Shown here in pieces: positions 33,711 through 42,669 of a DNA stretch of 64,000 nucleotides (position 1 is its first letter; every line of letters starts with the position of its first letter). The notes under the pieces are model-generated. The model had not been told where the DNA came from. It was given only the letters and a program-made list of their open reading frames with translations, and did not search any database. The stretch spans positions 6,764,001-6,828,000 of the forward strand of contig NZ_AP022870.1 of the NCBI RefSeq assembly GCF_011764545.1, written 5' to 3'. Origin of the DNA: Phytohabitans flavus. GTDB taxonomy: Bacteria; Actinomycetota; Actinomycetes; Mycobacteriales; Micromonosporaceae. A program made the translations under genes and the position numbers.

Positions 33711-34640
33711 ATGCAGAGTTTGCCGGCCTGGGGCCTCGGACTTGCCACCGTTACGACCGATGACCAGGTGCTGGACGCTTGGTACCCCGCGGGCAAGCTC
33801 GGTCTGGGCGTCGCGCCGGCCGACGAGACACCGGTAACGGTCGTCGGTGAGCGGTCGCTCCCGCTCCTGCGCACGGTGACGATTCGCACAGAGATCGGCT
33901 CGCTGGAGGACCCGCCGAAGGACACCGCGGACGCCTACCTCCGGCTGCACCTGCTTTCCCACCGCCACGTCCAGCCGAACGACATAAACCTCGACGGCGT
34001 CTTCGGTGTGCTGCCGAATGTGGCGTGGACCTCGGCGGGGCCTTGCCCGCCGGACTGGGTCGACGAGCTACGCCTGATCGAGCGCTCGGCCGGCCGCCAC
34101 CTCACGATCTACGGGATCGACAAGTTTCCCCGCATGATCGACTATGTGGTGCCTTCCGGCGTGCGGATCGCCGACGCCGACCGGGTGCGCCTCGGCGCCC
34201 ACCTGGCCTCCGGCACGACGGTCATGCACGAGGGCTTCGTCAACTTCAATGCCGGCACGCTCGGCGCTTCGATGGTCGAGGGCCGGATCAGCGCGGGCGT
34301 GGTCGTCGGCGACGGCTCCGACGTGGGCGGCGGCGCCTCGATCATGGGCACGCTCTCCGGCGGCGGCAAGGAGCGGATCCGCATCGGCCTGCGCTGCCTC
34401 ATCGGGGCGAACGCGGGGATCGGGATCTCGCTCGGCGACGACTGCGTCGTGGAGGCCGGCTGCTACGTGACCGCCGGATCGAAGGTGACCTTGCCCACCG
34501 GCGAGGTCGTCAAGGCGGCCGCGCTCTCCGGCCAGTCCGGCCTGCTCTTCCTGCGCAACTCGGTGACCGGTGCCCTGGAGGTGCGCCCCCGCAAGGGCAC
34601 CGGCATCGAGCTCAACGCCGCGCTGCACGCTAACGACTGA
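33711..34640 (+). CDS. dapD: Tetrahydrodipicolinate N-succinyltransferase
   Basis: Left-handed beta-helix acyltransferase of 309 residues that adds succinyl-CoA-derived succinate to tetrahydrodipicolinate, ahead of DapC and DapE. The helix region shows hexapeptide repeats: VRLGAHLASGTTVMHEGFVNF, SAGVVVGDGSDVGGGASIMG and RCLIGANAGIGISLGDDCVVEAG. The actinobacterial-type N-terminus SLPAWGLGLATVTTDDQVLD is complete. It is divergent from dapE. A terminator follows at 34650-34680. Confidence 0.93.
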   Translation: MQSLPAWGLGLATVTTDDQVLDAWYPAGKLGLGVAPADETPVTVVGERSLPLLRTVTIRTEIGSLEDPPKDTADAYLRLHLLSHRHVQPNDINLDGVFGVLPNVAWTSAGPCPPDWVDELRLIERSAGRHLTIYGIDKFPRMIDYVVPSGVRIADADRVRLGAHLASGTTVMHEGFVNFNAGTLGASMVEGRISAGVVVGDGSDVGGGASIMGTLSGGGKERIRIGLRCLIGANAGIGISLGDDCVVEAGCYVTAGSKVTLPTGEVVKAAALSGQSGLLFLRNSVTGALEVRPRKGTGIELNAALHAND

Positions 34641-34649
34641 GCCAGGGTC

Positions 34650-34680
34650 GTTTCCCCCGGACCCGAAGGCCCGGGGAAAC
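34650..34680. terminator. Hairpin between convergent dapD and the S8 peptidase gene
   Basis: GTTTCCCCCGG (34650-34660) pairs with CCGGGGAAAC (34671-34680) around ACCCGAAGGC. It is 10 bp past the dapD stop and 7 bp past the peptidase stop on the other strand, so it can serve both. Confidence 0.75.
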
Positions 34681-34687
34681 CGTCAGC

Positions 34688-37600
34688 TCACTTCAGCCGG
34701 TACGCGTGGATCACCGTCTGCGTCACCGTGTTGCCGCCCGCGTCGGTCGCGCTGGCCCGCAGCGAGACGAACCCGGCCGCGTCCGGGTGCCGCACCGAGG
34801 CCACCCATCCGCCGCCGTCGCGGCTCACCTGGGCCTTCTGCCAGGTCTTGCCGTCGTCGTACGAGACGTCGACGGTCAGTGACTTGACCTTGCCGCCCGG
34901 CGCGCCGGGCTGGCCCTGCACCGTGATCGGAAGCTGGAACCGCCGGCCCGCGGGAGCCGCGTTGTCGGCGTCCAGCCGAGGCGTGAACCGCACCACGGAC
35001 AGCGGCAGCCGGGCGACGACGCCCTCGCCGGGCACGTGCGCCGACTGGAACGTCCACACACCCCGTACCTCGGTGGTCAGGTCACCGACGCTGCGGGTGT
35101 CCGCGACCTCCAGCCGGTAGTCGCCCCGCTCCGGCGGCACCTCGAACACACCGAAGGCCGAGAACTCCGTCGCGCCTACGAGCTCGTCGCCGCGGTAGAG
35201 CGCGGTACGGGACGTGTCGGTGAGCGAGTACCCGGCGTGGCCGGTCCGGTCGCCGTACAGCGACACGTCCACGAAGACGGTGTCGCCCGTACGGCTGGCC
35301 CACTGCTCCGGCCACTGCGGCGTGGGCAGCACGGGACCGAACGGCCCGGTGTTCCACACGTCCTTTTCCACCTGGCCCGGCCGGTACTTCACCGGCGTCT
35401 GGAAGAGCATCGCCTGGAGATCCGGGAAGCCCTCCGGATCCTCGCTCGGCTTGACGATGTCCAGCTCATGAGCCCACCGAGCGCCTCGGGCATAGACGTA
35501 CTCGGTACTGCGGCCCGGCAGGTCGACGGGGAGGATGATCGCCGACGCGCCGAGGTTCACCTCCAGCTCGGGGATGACAATCCGCTCACCGGAGAGGCCT
35601 TCGGCCGTCGCGCCGTAGTCATGCCGCACGGTCGCCAGGTCACCACGGCGTACGTGCTTGACGTACCCGCTGGGCAGCCGGCCGTCGAAGCCCTCAGCGA
35701 CGGCGTACAGGTACGGGCTGTCCGAGAAGCCACCGTCGGCGCTCGGCTTGGCCCACTGGCTCGCGATGTATGAGCTGAACCCCTCGGCTGACGGTCCTAT
35801 CTGGAGGGTGCTCAGCTCCTCGAACGAGTCCGCCCACAGCCCGACGCCGTACCCGAAGTCGCCCAGGTCCTGCCCGACCGAGATGTCGACAAGCGCCGGC
35901 ACCGCCGTACGCTCCGGCACCGTCGTGGTGACCGGCTTGCCCTTGCGCGCGTCGAGCGTGACCGAGACGTCGGCCGTCACCTCGAAGACCGGCTGCGCCT
36001 GGAACGAGACCGCCGGCTGCCTCTCCTCGCCGCGGTCGGTGGCGAGGAACCCGTTGAGGTTGTACCGCCCCTTCGGCACCCGGATGGTCGCCGCGCCATC
36101 GTCGTCGAACACGTCGATCCACCGGAACTCGTCCAGCCCCAGCAGGTTGGCCGAGCTGAGCCCGGACGGCTTACCGTCGTGGTCCAGCAGCGTCAGGCTC
36201 ACGTTGTAGCTCTCCACCTCCTTGTTGACCGCCAGCGGCGTACGCACGACAGTGGTGCCGCCGGTCGCGACCAACTGTCCGGAGTAGAGCCCGTCCGGCC
36301 CCGGCACTCGGGTGTCGGACGTGACCGTGACCTCGGCCTGCCCGCCAGCCGGCACGGTCAGCGTGGTGGCGCTCGGCGTGAAGAGCCCGGCCGCGGCCGC
36401 CTCGCCGTCCGGTCCGACCGCCGCGACGGCCAGGTCGAGCGTCACGTCAGCGCTGCCGCCGTTGTGGTACGTGACGGTCTTGGCGACCGGCTCGTCGTCG
36501 TTGTGCGGCCACAGTGGACGTCCATAGGAGACGCTGACCGGGTTAGTGCTCACGGCCTGCGTAATCGCGCGGGCCACGTCCACCCGGCCGGCACCCTGCT
36601 GGTACGCGGTCAGCGACGGGTTCGGCTTCGCCGCCGCCATGAGCGTGGCCTTGAGGCTCCCCGCCTTCCAGTCCGGGTGCTGCTGCGCCAGGATCGCGGC
36701 CGCGCCCACCACGTGCGGTGTGGCCATCGAGGTACCCGAGGCGCTCGTGTAGTGCTCACCGACCAGGTCACCCATCGCCGTACCGGCGGCCCGGGCGGCC
36801 ACGATGTCGACCCCTGGCGCGGTGATGTCGGGCTTCAGGCCGTCGTCACCGATCCGCGGCCCGCGGCTGGAGAAGTCAGCCAGCTCGTCGGACTTGTCCA
36901 CCGCGCCGACCGTGAGTGCCGCCTCCGCGCTGCCCGGCGACTCGATCGAGCCGTCGCCAGATCCGCTGTTGCCAGCCGCGATGACGAAGAGCGTGCCGTG
37001 CTCGGCGGTCAGCGTGTTGACCGCCTCCTCCAGCGGGTCGATCTCGGGGCCGTCGAAGCCGCCGATGCTGAGGTTGACGACCTTGGCGCCCTTTTCCGCC
37101 GCGGCCCAGTGCATGCCGGCCAGCATCGCCGACTCGGTGCAGAAGTTGCTCTCGCAGACCTTGCCGGACAGCAGCGTCGCATCCGGCGCGACGCCCTTGT
37201 ATTTGCCGCCCGAGGCCGCGCCGCTACCCGCGATCGTGGAGGCGACGTGCGTGCCGTGGCCGACCGTGTCGCCCGCTTCGGGCGCCTCGCTGAAGTTGCG
37301 CGACTCGGCCACCTTGCCGGCCAGGTCGGGGTGCGCGGTGTCGACGCCGGTGTCCAGCACCGCCACGGTCACGCCCGCACCGGTGTAGCCGGCCTCCCAC
37401 GCGGCCGGCGCACCGATCTGCGGCACGCTCTGGTCGAGGGAGACCTCGCGCTTGCCGTCGAGCCAGATCTTTTCGAAGCCTTGCCCCGCCGTCAGCGTGG
37501 ACCAGAGCTTGGGCGCACTGTCCTTTTTGGCGGAAACCGCAGCACCATCCACAACGGACAGCTCGCGGGTCACCGCGGCGCCGGCGGCGGAGAGCGTGCC

Positions 37601-38023
37601 GGCCGCGGAACGGGCACTGACCGCGCCGTAGCGCACCACGAGCGGCAGTGTGTCGCGAACGGCGTCGTGGTAGCCCGCCCGCGCCAGCCCGCGCACGTCG
37701 AAGAGGCGGCGATCCAGCTTGCCGGAACGGATGAGCGGCTCGGCGTCGCTCGGTATCACGTACAGCGAGTCGCGGTCGCGCTGGACCATGAATCGCACCC
37801 CGTCACGGCCCTTGGCGGGCTGGACGCCGACACCGTTGGCAACGGCTGACGCGAGCGTGACGCGGTCGCCGGTCAGCAGAGTCACCGTGACGCCCTTTGC
37901 CGACCGCTCGGCTGGGCTTGCCGCGTCGGTGGCGCCCCGTGGCGCCGCCGACCCGGCCTGCGCCCCGCTGAGCACCAGCCCAGCGGCGAACGCGGCGGCT
38001 AGGAACTTCCTTGGGAGTTGCAA
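34688..38023 (-). CDS. Secreted S8 (subtilisin-like) serine peptidase, 1111 aa
   Basis: A large secreted protease. The start is TTG 38023 because AAGGAGG lies 5 bases upstream and it opens directly into a signal peptide (QLPRKFLAAAFAAGLVLSGAQAGSAA, cut near 27). A propeptide follows to about 200. The catalytic triad is D224 (AVLDTGVD), H256 (GHGTHVAST) and S432 (GTSMATPH), with the oxyanion Asn352 in AAGNSGSG. The remaining ~670 residues are beta-rich domains probably serving attachment or substrate handling. The coding strand has no frameshift. Upstream, a stem-loop and a palindrome are noted separately. It likely scavenges extracellular protein. Confidence 0.93.
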   Translation of the reverse strand: MQLPRKFLAAAFAAGLVLSGAQAGSAAPRGATDAASPAERSAKGVTVTLLTGDRVTLASAVANGVGVQPAKGRDGVRFMVQRDRDSLYVIPSDAEPLIRSGKLDRRLFDVRGLARAGYHDAVRDTLPLVVRYGAVSARSAAGTLSAAGAAVTRELSVVDGAAVSAKKDSAPKLWSTLTAGQGFEKIWLDGKREVSLDQSVPQIGAPAAWEAGYTGAGVTVAVLDTGVDTAHPDLAGKVAESRNFSEAPEAGDTVGHGTHVASTIAGSGAASGGKYKGVAPDATLLSGKVCESNFCTESAMLAGMHWAAAEKGAKVVNLSIGGFDGPEIDPLEEAVNTLTAEHGTLFVIAAGNSGSGDGSIESPGSAEAALTVGAVDKSDELADFSSRGPRIGDDGLKPDITAPGVDIVAARAAGTAMGDLVGEHYTSASGTSMATPHVVGAAAILAQQHPDWKAGSLKATLMAAAKPNPSLTAYQQGAGRVDVARAITQAVSTNPVSVSYGRPLWPHNDDEPVAKTVTYHNGGSADVTLDLAVAAVGPDGEAAAAGLFTPSATTLTVPAGGQAEVTVTSDTRVPGPDGLYSGQLVATGGTTVVRTPLAVNKEVESYNVSLTLLDHDGKPSGLSSANLLGLDEFRWIDVFDDDGAATIRVPKGRYNLNGFLATDRGEERQPAVSFQAQPVFEVTADVSVTLDARKGKPVTTTVPERTAVPALVDISVGQDLGDFGYGVGLWADSFEELSTLQIGPSAEGFSSYIASQWAKPSADGGFSDSPYLYAVAEGFDGRLPSGYVKHVRRGDLATVRHDYGATAEGLSGERIVIPELEVNLGASAIILPVDLPGRSTEYVYARGARWAHELDIVKPSEDPEGFPDLQAMLFQTPVKYRPGQVEKDVWNTGPFGPVLPTPQWPEQWASRTGDTVFVDVSLYGDRTGHAGYSLTDTSRTALYRGDELVGATEFSAFGVFEVPPERGDYRLEVADTRSVGDLTTEVRGVWTFQSAHVPGEGVVARLPLSVVRFTPRLDADNAAPAGRRFQLPITVQGQPGAPGGKVKSLTVDVSYDDGKTWQKAQVSRDGGGWVASVRHPDAAGFVSLRASATDAGGNTVTQTVIHAYRLK

Positions 38024-38039
38024 CGCAACCTCCTTCGTA

Positions 38040-38057
38040 GGCGTCTCTGTAGACGCC
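38040..38057 (-). promoter_or_regulatory. Stem-loop just upstream of the S8 peptidase ribosome binding site
   Basis: GGCGTCT-CTGT-AGACGCC, a perfect 7-bp stem with a 4-base loop, ends about 4 bases before the AAGGAGG of the TTG-initiated peptidase gene. It could affect ribosome access or mRNA stability. Confidence 0.45.
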
Positions 38058-38086
38058 TGGCCCCGTTTCGATTGGGCCCATAGTTG

Positions 38087-38099
38087 CATACCGGGTATG
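38087..38099. promoter_or_regulatory. CATACCGGGTATG palindrome upstream of the S8 peptidase gene
   Basis: A perfect 13-bp palindrome with one central base, 64 bp upstream of the TTG start. It is a good size for an operator half-site pair. No regulator gene is adjacent. Confidence 0.4.
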
Positions 38100-38181
38100 T
38101 ATCGCACAGCCCCTAAATGTCATCAAATGTGTCATTCATTGTGGACGATCTCCGGCGCCCGGCCACGCACGCAGACAGGCA

Positions 38182-38209
38182 CAGCCGGCGCCCCCAGGGG
38201 CGCCGGCTG
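38182..38209 (-). terminator. Terminator hairpin of the GGDEF/EAL gene
   Basis: Perfect 13-bp arms (38182-38194 and 38197-38209) with a CA loop, 31 bp past the stop of the GGDEF/EAL gene. No T tract follows on the minus strand. Confidence 0.65.
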
Positions 38210-38240
38210 CTTCAGGAATGGGGGGGGTTCGGAAAGGTCG

Positions 38241-41200
38241 CTAGCGCTTGGCGATGGCCGCGATCTCGGCACCCGCGGTGTCGTGCTCAAAGCGCAGCCA
38301 GCCCGCGACCTCGTCCGGGGCGAGCGGCTGGGAGTAGAGGTACCCCTGCCCGTACGGGCACTGGATCAGGCGAAGCAGGTCGCGGTCGGCCTCGGTCTCG
38401 ATGCCTTCGGCTACCACTTCGAGGTTGAGGGTCTGCGCGAGCCGCACGATGCCGTCCACAATGGCCTGTTGCCGGGTGGAGGAGGCGACGGTGGCGGTGA
38501 AGGTCTTGTCGATCTTCAGCACGTCGATCGGCACCTGCTGGAGGTAGCTCAGCGACGAGAAGCCGGTGCCGAAGTCGTCGATCGCGATCCGCACGCCCAT
38601 CTCGCGCAGGCCGGTCAGGTCGAGCCACACCTGCTCGTCGTCGCGCAGCAGCAGGCGCTCGGTGATCTCCAGCATCAGGCGCTCCGCGGGCAGGCAGGCC
38701 TCGGCGAGCGCCTTGCGGACCTTGTCGACGAAGTACGGCGCGCGGAACTGGCGGGCAGACACGTTCACACTCACGTACGGCGTACCGGGCCACGCGGTCG
38801 CCATCGTGATCGCCTGCTGGAGCACCCAGTCGCCGATCGGCTCGATCAGCCCGGTCTCCTCGGCCACGTCGATGAACTCGTCCGGCGAGACCATGCCGAG
38901 CGTGGGGTGGCGCCACCGCACCAGCGCCTCGAATCCGACCGTCTCGCCGTCGGCCACGCCCACGATCGGCTGGTACGCAACCGTGAAGTTGAGGTCGGCC
39001 ACCGCCTGCTCCAGCGCCGCCCGCATCTCGATCCGCTGAAGTACCGCCGAGTGCAGGGCCGCCTGATAGCGCCGCCACCGGCCCTTGCCCGCACCCTTGG
39101 CCAGGCGGAGCGCGAGGTCGGCCTGGCGCAGCAGCTCGTCCACTGAGGACGCATCGGCGGTGGTGGCGAGGCCGACGCTGGCCGTTCCGGTGATCGTCAC
39201 TTCGCCCACCCGGAACGGCTCGGCCAGCGCGGCCAGCACATCGGCGGCGATCTGCTCGGCCACGGTGGGGTCGGCGACGCAATCGATCACCGCCGCGAAC
39301 TCGTCGCCGCCGACTCGTGCCACTGTCTGGTGGTCACCTAGCGTCGCCGTGATCCGCTGCCCCACCGCGGTCAACAACCCGTCGCCCGTGGCGTGCCCCG
39401 AGGTGTCGTTGACCATCGTGAAATCGTCCAGGTCGACCAGCAGCACGGCGGCACCGGCACCGCCGGCGACCGCCTCGCGCACCCGGTCGTGGAAGAGCAC
39501 CCGGTTGGGCAGCCCGGTCAGCGCGTCGTGCAGCGCCCGGTGACTCAGCTCGCGCTCCAGCCGGTCTCGGGTGGTCACGTCCCGCATGGTGATCACGAGA
39601 CCGCGCACCGTGCGGTCGCGGCGCAGGTCGCGGCAGCTCACCTCGACCTGCACCCGGCTGCCGCCGGGGTGCTGGAGGCTCCACTGTGTCCACTCGCTGG
39701 CCGGCGCCTGCCCCGAGCGGGCAAGCTCGAGCGTCTGCTCCACGGCCGCCCGGTCGTCCGGATGGATCACGTCCCAGAGCATCGTGGAGTCGGTCGGGTC
39801 CACGCCGAGCACGACGGAGGTGGACGGGCTGGCGTACCGGATCGAGTCGTCGTCGCCCACGATCAGGATCACGTCGGCGGTGCTCTGCACGAGCGTCCGG
39901 AAGTACGCCTCGCTCCGCCGCCGGTTGACCTCGTCGCTCAGCGCGATCCGCTCCAGCGCCAACGCCGCCTGGCCGGCCAGGACCTCCAGCGCGTCCCGGA
40001 GGCTGTCGAGGACGCTCGCTTCGGCGGAGACGATGAGCGCGCCCACGCGGGGCGCGCCACCAGCGGGTGAGTCGAGCACAAGCGGGCACATCACCGCGGA
40101 CTCGAAGCCGCCCAACTGCTCGGCAAGGGCGGGGTGCAGCATCCGCACCCGCAGGACACGGGTGCGGCGGGCGGCGGCCGCGCCGCGCGCACCGTGCGGC
40201 AGCACCGGCGGCACGATCGTGGGACCCCAGATGCTCACCGCGGTGGCCGGCACGCCGTCGGCGTGGTGGACGGCGAAGACCAGCCGGTATCCGGTGTCCG
40301 GCGGGATGAGCCGGGCCACGGCGGCGCGCACGGCCCGGTTGACCTCGGCCGCGTCGGTGGCGGAGACAAGCGCGGCCATCGACTCGCGCATCCCGCGCTC
40401 GCGGCCGACCGTGTGCCGGTGCGCGAAGATCGAGTCGGTCAGCCGGACCAGCACGACGATGAAGACCACGCCGGAAGTGACCGCGATCAGCGGCGCGTCG
40501 CGGATCTCACCGCTGACCGACTGCACCAGCAGCGCGGCCGGCGGCACCAGCGTGGCCGCGCCGAGCAGCCCCAGCCAGAGCGACTTGACCTCGCCCCGCC
40601 GAGCGTCGACCGGCGCGGTCAGCCCGGTCATCGACGGGTGCAGCGCCGCTGCCCCCCAGGTCGCGTAGAAGACCCACCAGCCGATATCGATCAGGCTGCC
40701 GTTGTCGTACGCACCGTCGAGGCTCCACAGCCCGTACAGGATGTCGGAGGCGAGCACCCCGGCCGACCCGACCGCGAGCAGCACGACCGAGACGGTGCGC
40801 TGGTAGGTGGCGAACAGGCGCACGGTGATGGCGAAGATGAGCAGGTTGCCCAGCGCGTACGCGGCCAGCGCCGACTTTTCGAACGAGGTGACGGCCGGCG
40901 ATCTGAGGTCGGGCCCGACCGCGAAGACCCAGAGCGCCATCCCACCGATGGCGGCGAACACGAGCAGGTCAAGCAACCTCGAACGGTCGCGAATTGTCAG
41001 GCTCGCCCTGGTAAAGCCGTAATAGCCGGCAACGACCAAAGGAAAGACGCTCAGGTAGAGAATGTCAGCGAGGAGCGGCGCCTGAGCGCCATCACGAGCA
41101 GCGATGTTGTAAACAAGATCGCCGACCGCGAAAACGCCTATCCCGCCGGCCAGAAACCACCACGGCATCCGCCGCCGCGGCTTGTACCGCAGGACGCCGA

Positions 41201-41333
41201 CGGCGATCGCCCCGACGCTGCTGAGGCCGACGGCCCCCCAGAAGTACGTATGCAGGGAAGGAAGCGCGATCGCACCAGCCCCTAGGGCTGTCATCCACAG
41301 CCCGTAGCAGGTCATGATCCGTCGAGCCGACAC
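38241..41333 (-). CDS. Membrane GAF-PAS-GGDEF-EAL cyclic-di-GMP enzyme
   Basis: A 1030-residue bifunctional-type signalling protein. The first ~300 residues hold about nine membrane segments forming a MASE-like sensor. A GAF-like domain covers ~315-465 and a PAS domain ~475-590 (FRTLVQSTADVILIV). The diguanylate cyclase part has an intact GGDEF (675-679, VARVGGDEFAAV) and the phosphodiesterase part an intact EAL (802-804, FEALVRWRHP) with the DDFGTGFSSLSYL metal loop. No RxxD inhibitory site is visible five residues before GGDEF. It probably makes and/or breaks cyclic di-GMP, which controls development in actinomycetes. A 16-bp palindrome lies 87 bp upstream. Confidence 0.9.
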   Translation of the reverse strand: MSARRIMTCYGLWMTALGAGAIALPSLHTYFWGAVGLSSVGAIAVGVLRYKPRRRMPWWFLAGGIGVFAVGDLVYNIAARDGAQAPLLADILYLSVFPLVVAGYYGFTRASLTIRDRSRLLDLLVFAAIGGMALWVFAVGPDLRSPAVTSFEKSALAAYALGNLLIFAITVRLFATYQRTVSVVLLAVGSAGVLASDILYGLWSLDGAYDNGSLIDIGWWVFYATWGAAALHPSMTGLTAPVDARRGEVKSLWLGLLGAATLVPPAALLVQSVSGEIRDAPLIAVTSGVVFIVVLVRLTDSIFAHRHTVGRERGMRESMAALVSATDAAEVNRAVRAAVARLIPPDTGYRLVFAVHHADGVPATAVSIWGPTIVPPVLPHGARGAAAARRTRVLRVRMLHPALAEQLGGFESAVMCPLVLDSPAGGAPRVGALIVSAEASVLDSLRDALEVLAGQAALALERIALSDEVNRRRSEAYFRTLVQSTADVILIVGDDDSIRYASPSTSVVLGVDPTDSTMLWDVIHPDDRAAVEQTLELARSGQAPASEWTQWSLQHPGGSRVQVEVSCRDLRRDRTVRGLVITMRDVTTRDRLERELSHRALHDALTGLPNRVLFHDRVREAVAGGAGAAVLLVDLDDFTMVNDTSGHATGDGLLTAVGQRITATLGDHQTVARVGGDEFAAVIDCVADPTVAEQIAADVLAALAEPFRVGEVTITGTASVGLATTADASSVDELLRQADLALRLAKGAGKGRWRRYQAALHSAVLQRIEMRAALEQAVADLNFTVAYQPIVGVADGETVGFEALVRWRHPTLGMVSPDEFIDVAEETGLIEPIGDWVLQQAITMATAWPGTPYVSVNVSARQFRAPYFVDKVRKALAEACLPAERLMLEITERLLLRDDEQVWLDLTGLREMGVRIAIDDFGTGFSSLSYLQQVPIDVLKIDKTFTATVASSTRQQAIVDGIVRLAQTLNLEVVAEGIETEADRDLLRLIQCPYGQGYLYSQPLAPDEVAGWLRFEHDTAGAEIAAIAKR

Positions 41334-41419
41334 GAGCCTCCCCTTCGCGTCCTCCGGCGCGCGGGACCGCCCCCCGACCGGTCCGTTGAACGTTCTACCA
41401 GTCGCTAAAGCAGTTCGCT

Positions 41420-41435
41420 ATAGTCCGCGGACTAT
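41420..41435. promoter_or_regulatory. ATAGTCCGCGGACTAT palindrome upstream of the GGDEF/EAL gene
   Basis: A perfect 16-bp palindrome 87 bp upstream of the GGDEF/EAL start and about 78 bp beyond the dapC stop. It is a plausible operator. The AT-rich GCTATAGT...ACTATGCTTTTTC around it stands out from the local base composition. Confidence 0.5.
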
Positions 41436-41512
41436 GCTTTTTCGTCGATCACGGGCACATTCTCCCCGAACGAGGGGACGTGTCCGTTACACGCAGAGAA
41501 CGCGAAAGTGGC

Positions 41513-42667
41513 TCAGATTTCCAGGCGCTCCACGGCGGCCGCGACCCGCTCATCGGTAGCAGTCAATGCTACACGCACGTGGCGCTCGCCGGCCGGTCCG
41601 TAGAAGGCGCCCGGGGCGACAAGGATGCCCCGCTCGGCGAACCAGTCGACCGTGGACCAGGAGTCGTCGCCCCTGGTGGCCCAGAGGTAGAGCCCAGCGC
41701 CCGAGTGCTCGATCTCGAAGCCGGCCTTGACCAGGGCGGCGCGCAGCACGTCACGGCGGGCGGCATACGCGGCGCGCTGGGCCGCCGCGTGCTCCTCGTC
41801 GCTTAGCGCGGCGACCATCGCGGCCTGGACCGGCGCCGGGACGATCATGCCGCCGTGCTTGCGGACGGCCAGCAGCTCGGACACGACCTCCGGGTCACCC
41901 GCCACGAACCCGGCCCGGTAGCCGGCGAGGTTGGAGCGCTTGGAGAGCGAGTGCACGGCCAGCACGCCGTCGAGCACACCGCCGCTGACCTCGGGCGACA
42001 GCACGGAGACCGGCTCGTCCTCCCAGCCCAGTGTGAGGTAGCACTCGTCGCTCGCCACCACCGCGCCCCGCTCACGGGCCCACTCGACCACCTTGCGCAG
42101 GTGGCCGGCGGGATACACCTGACCGGTGGGGTTGGACGGCGAGTTGACCCAGACGAGCTTGACCCGGGCCGGGCCGAGCGACGTCAGCGAGTCGGTACGG
42201 ACGGGGGTGGCGCCGGCCAGGCGCACCCCCACCTCGTACGTCGGGTAACACACCGTCGGGATGACCACCGTGTCACCTGGACCGATGCCGAGCAGGGTCG
42301 GCAGCCAGGCCACCAGCTCCTTGGAGCCGATCGTGGGCAGGACGCCGAGCCCTTCGCTCGGGGCTGTGCCGGCCGCGCTCGCTTCGCTCCTCGGACCGGA
42401 TCTTGCCGACCCCGGCGCGATGCAGGTGCGGACCGTCCACTCGACAATCGCGGCCCGAAGCGCCGCCGTGCCGGCCGTCAGCGGATAGCCGGGCGAGTCC
42501 GAAGCGGCGGCCAGCGCCTCCCGCACCACCTGTGGCACCGGGTCGACCGGCGTCCCCATCGACAGGTCGACGAGGCCGCCGGTGTGCTCGGCAGCGGCCC
42601 GTTTGGCCGCTGCCAGCAGGTCCCAGGGGAAGTCGGGCAGCCGCTCGGACAGGCGCCCGTCAGCCAC
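41513..42667 (-). CDS. dapC: Succinyldiaminopimelate transaminase with a repeat-derived insertion
   Basis: PLP class I aminotransferase of 384 residues for the succinylase branch of DAP/lysine synthesis. Motifs are LPTIGSKELVAWLPTLLG, WVNSPSNPTGQVYP and the PLP lysine in HSLSKRSNLAGYRAG. A stretch between RTCIAPG and GLGVLPTIG (about residues 80-108) looks like an insertion: at DNA level it holds GAGGAGCGAAGCGAGC, a palindromic actinobacterial repeat, translated as RSEAS. It keeps the frame and lies in a loop. GTG 42667 is two bases after the fdxA stop, an fdxA-dapC pairing also found in mycobacteria. Confidence 0.88.
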   Translation of the reverse strand: MADGRLSERLPDFPWDLLAAAKRAAAEHTGGLVDLSMGTPVDPVPQVVREALAAASDSPGYPLTAGTAALRAAIVEWTVRTCIAPGSARSGPRSEASAAGTAPSEGLGVLPTIGSKELVAWLPTLLGIGPGDTVVIPTVCYPTYEVGVRLAGATPVRTDSLTSLGPARVKLVWVNSPSNPTGQVYPAGHLRKVVEWARERGAVVASDECYLTLGWEDEPVSVLSPEVSGGVLDGVLAVHSLSKRSNLAGYRAGFVAGDPEVVSELLAVRKHGGMIVPAPVQAAMVAALSDEEHAAAQRAAYAARRDVLRAALVKAGFEIEHSGAGLYLWATRGDDSWSTVDWFAERGILVAPGAFYGPAGERHVRVALTATDERVAAAVERLEI

Positions 42668-42669
42668 GC

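Noticed and set aside
36179..37849. 556-codon plus-strand ORF opposite the S8 peptidase gene
   Set aside because: It is the GC-bias shadow of a gene with a signal peptide and full catalytic triad; its composition is Arg/Gly/Val-rich with no motif.
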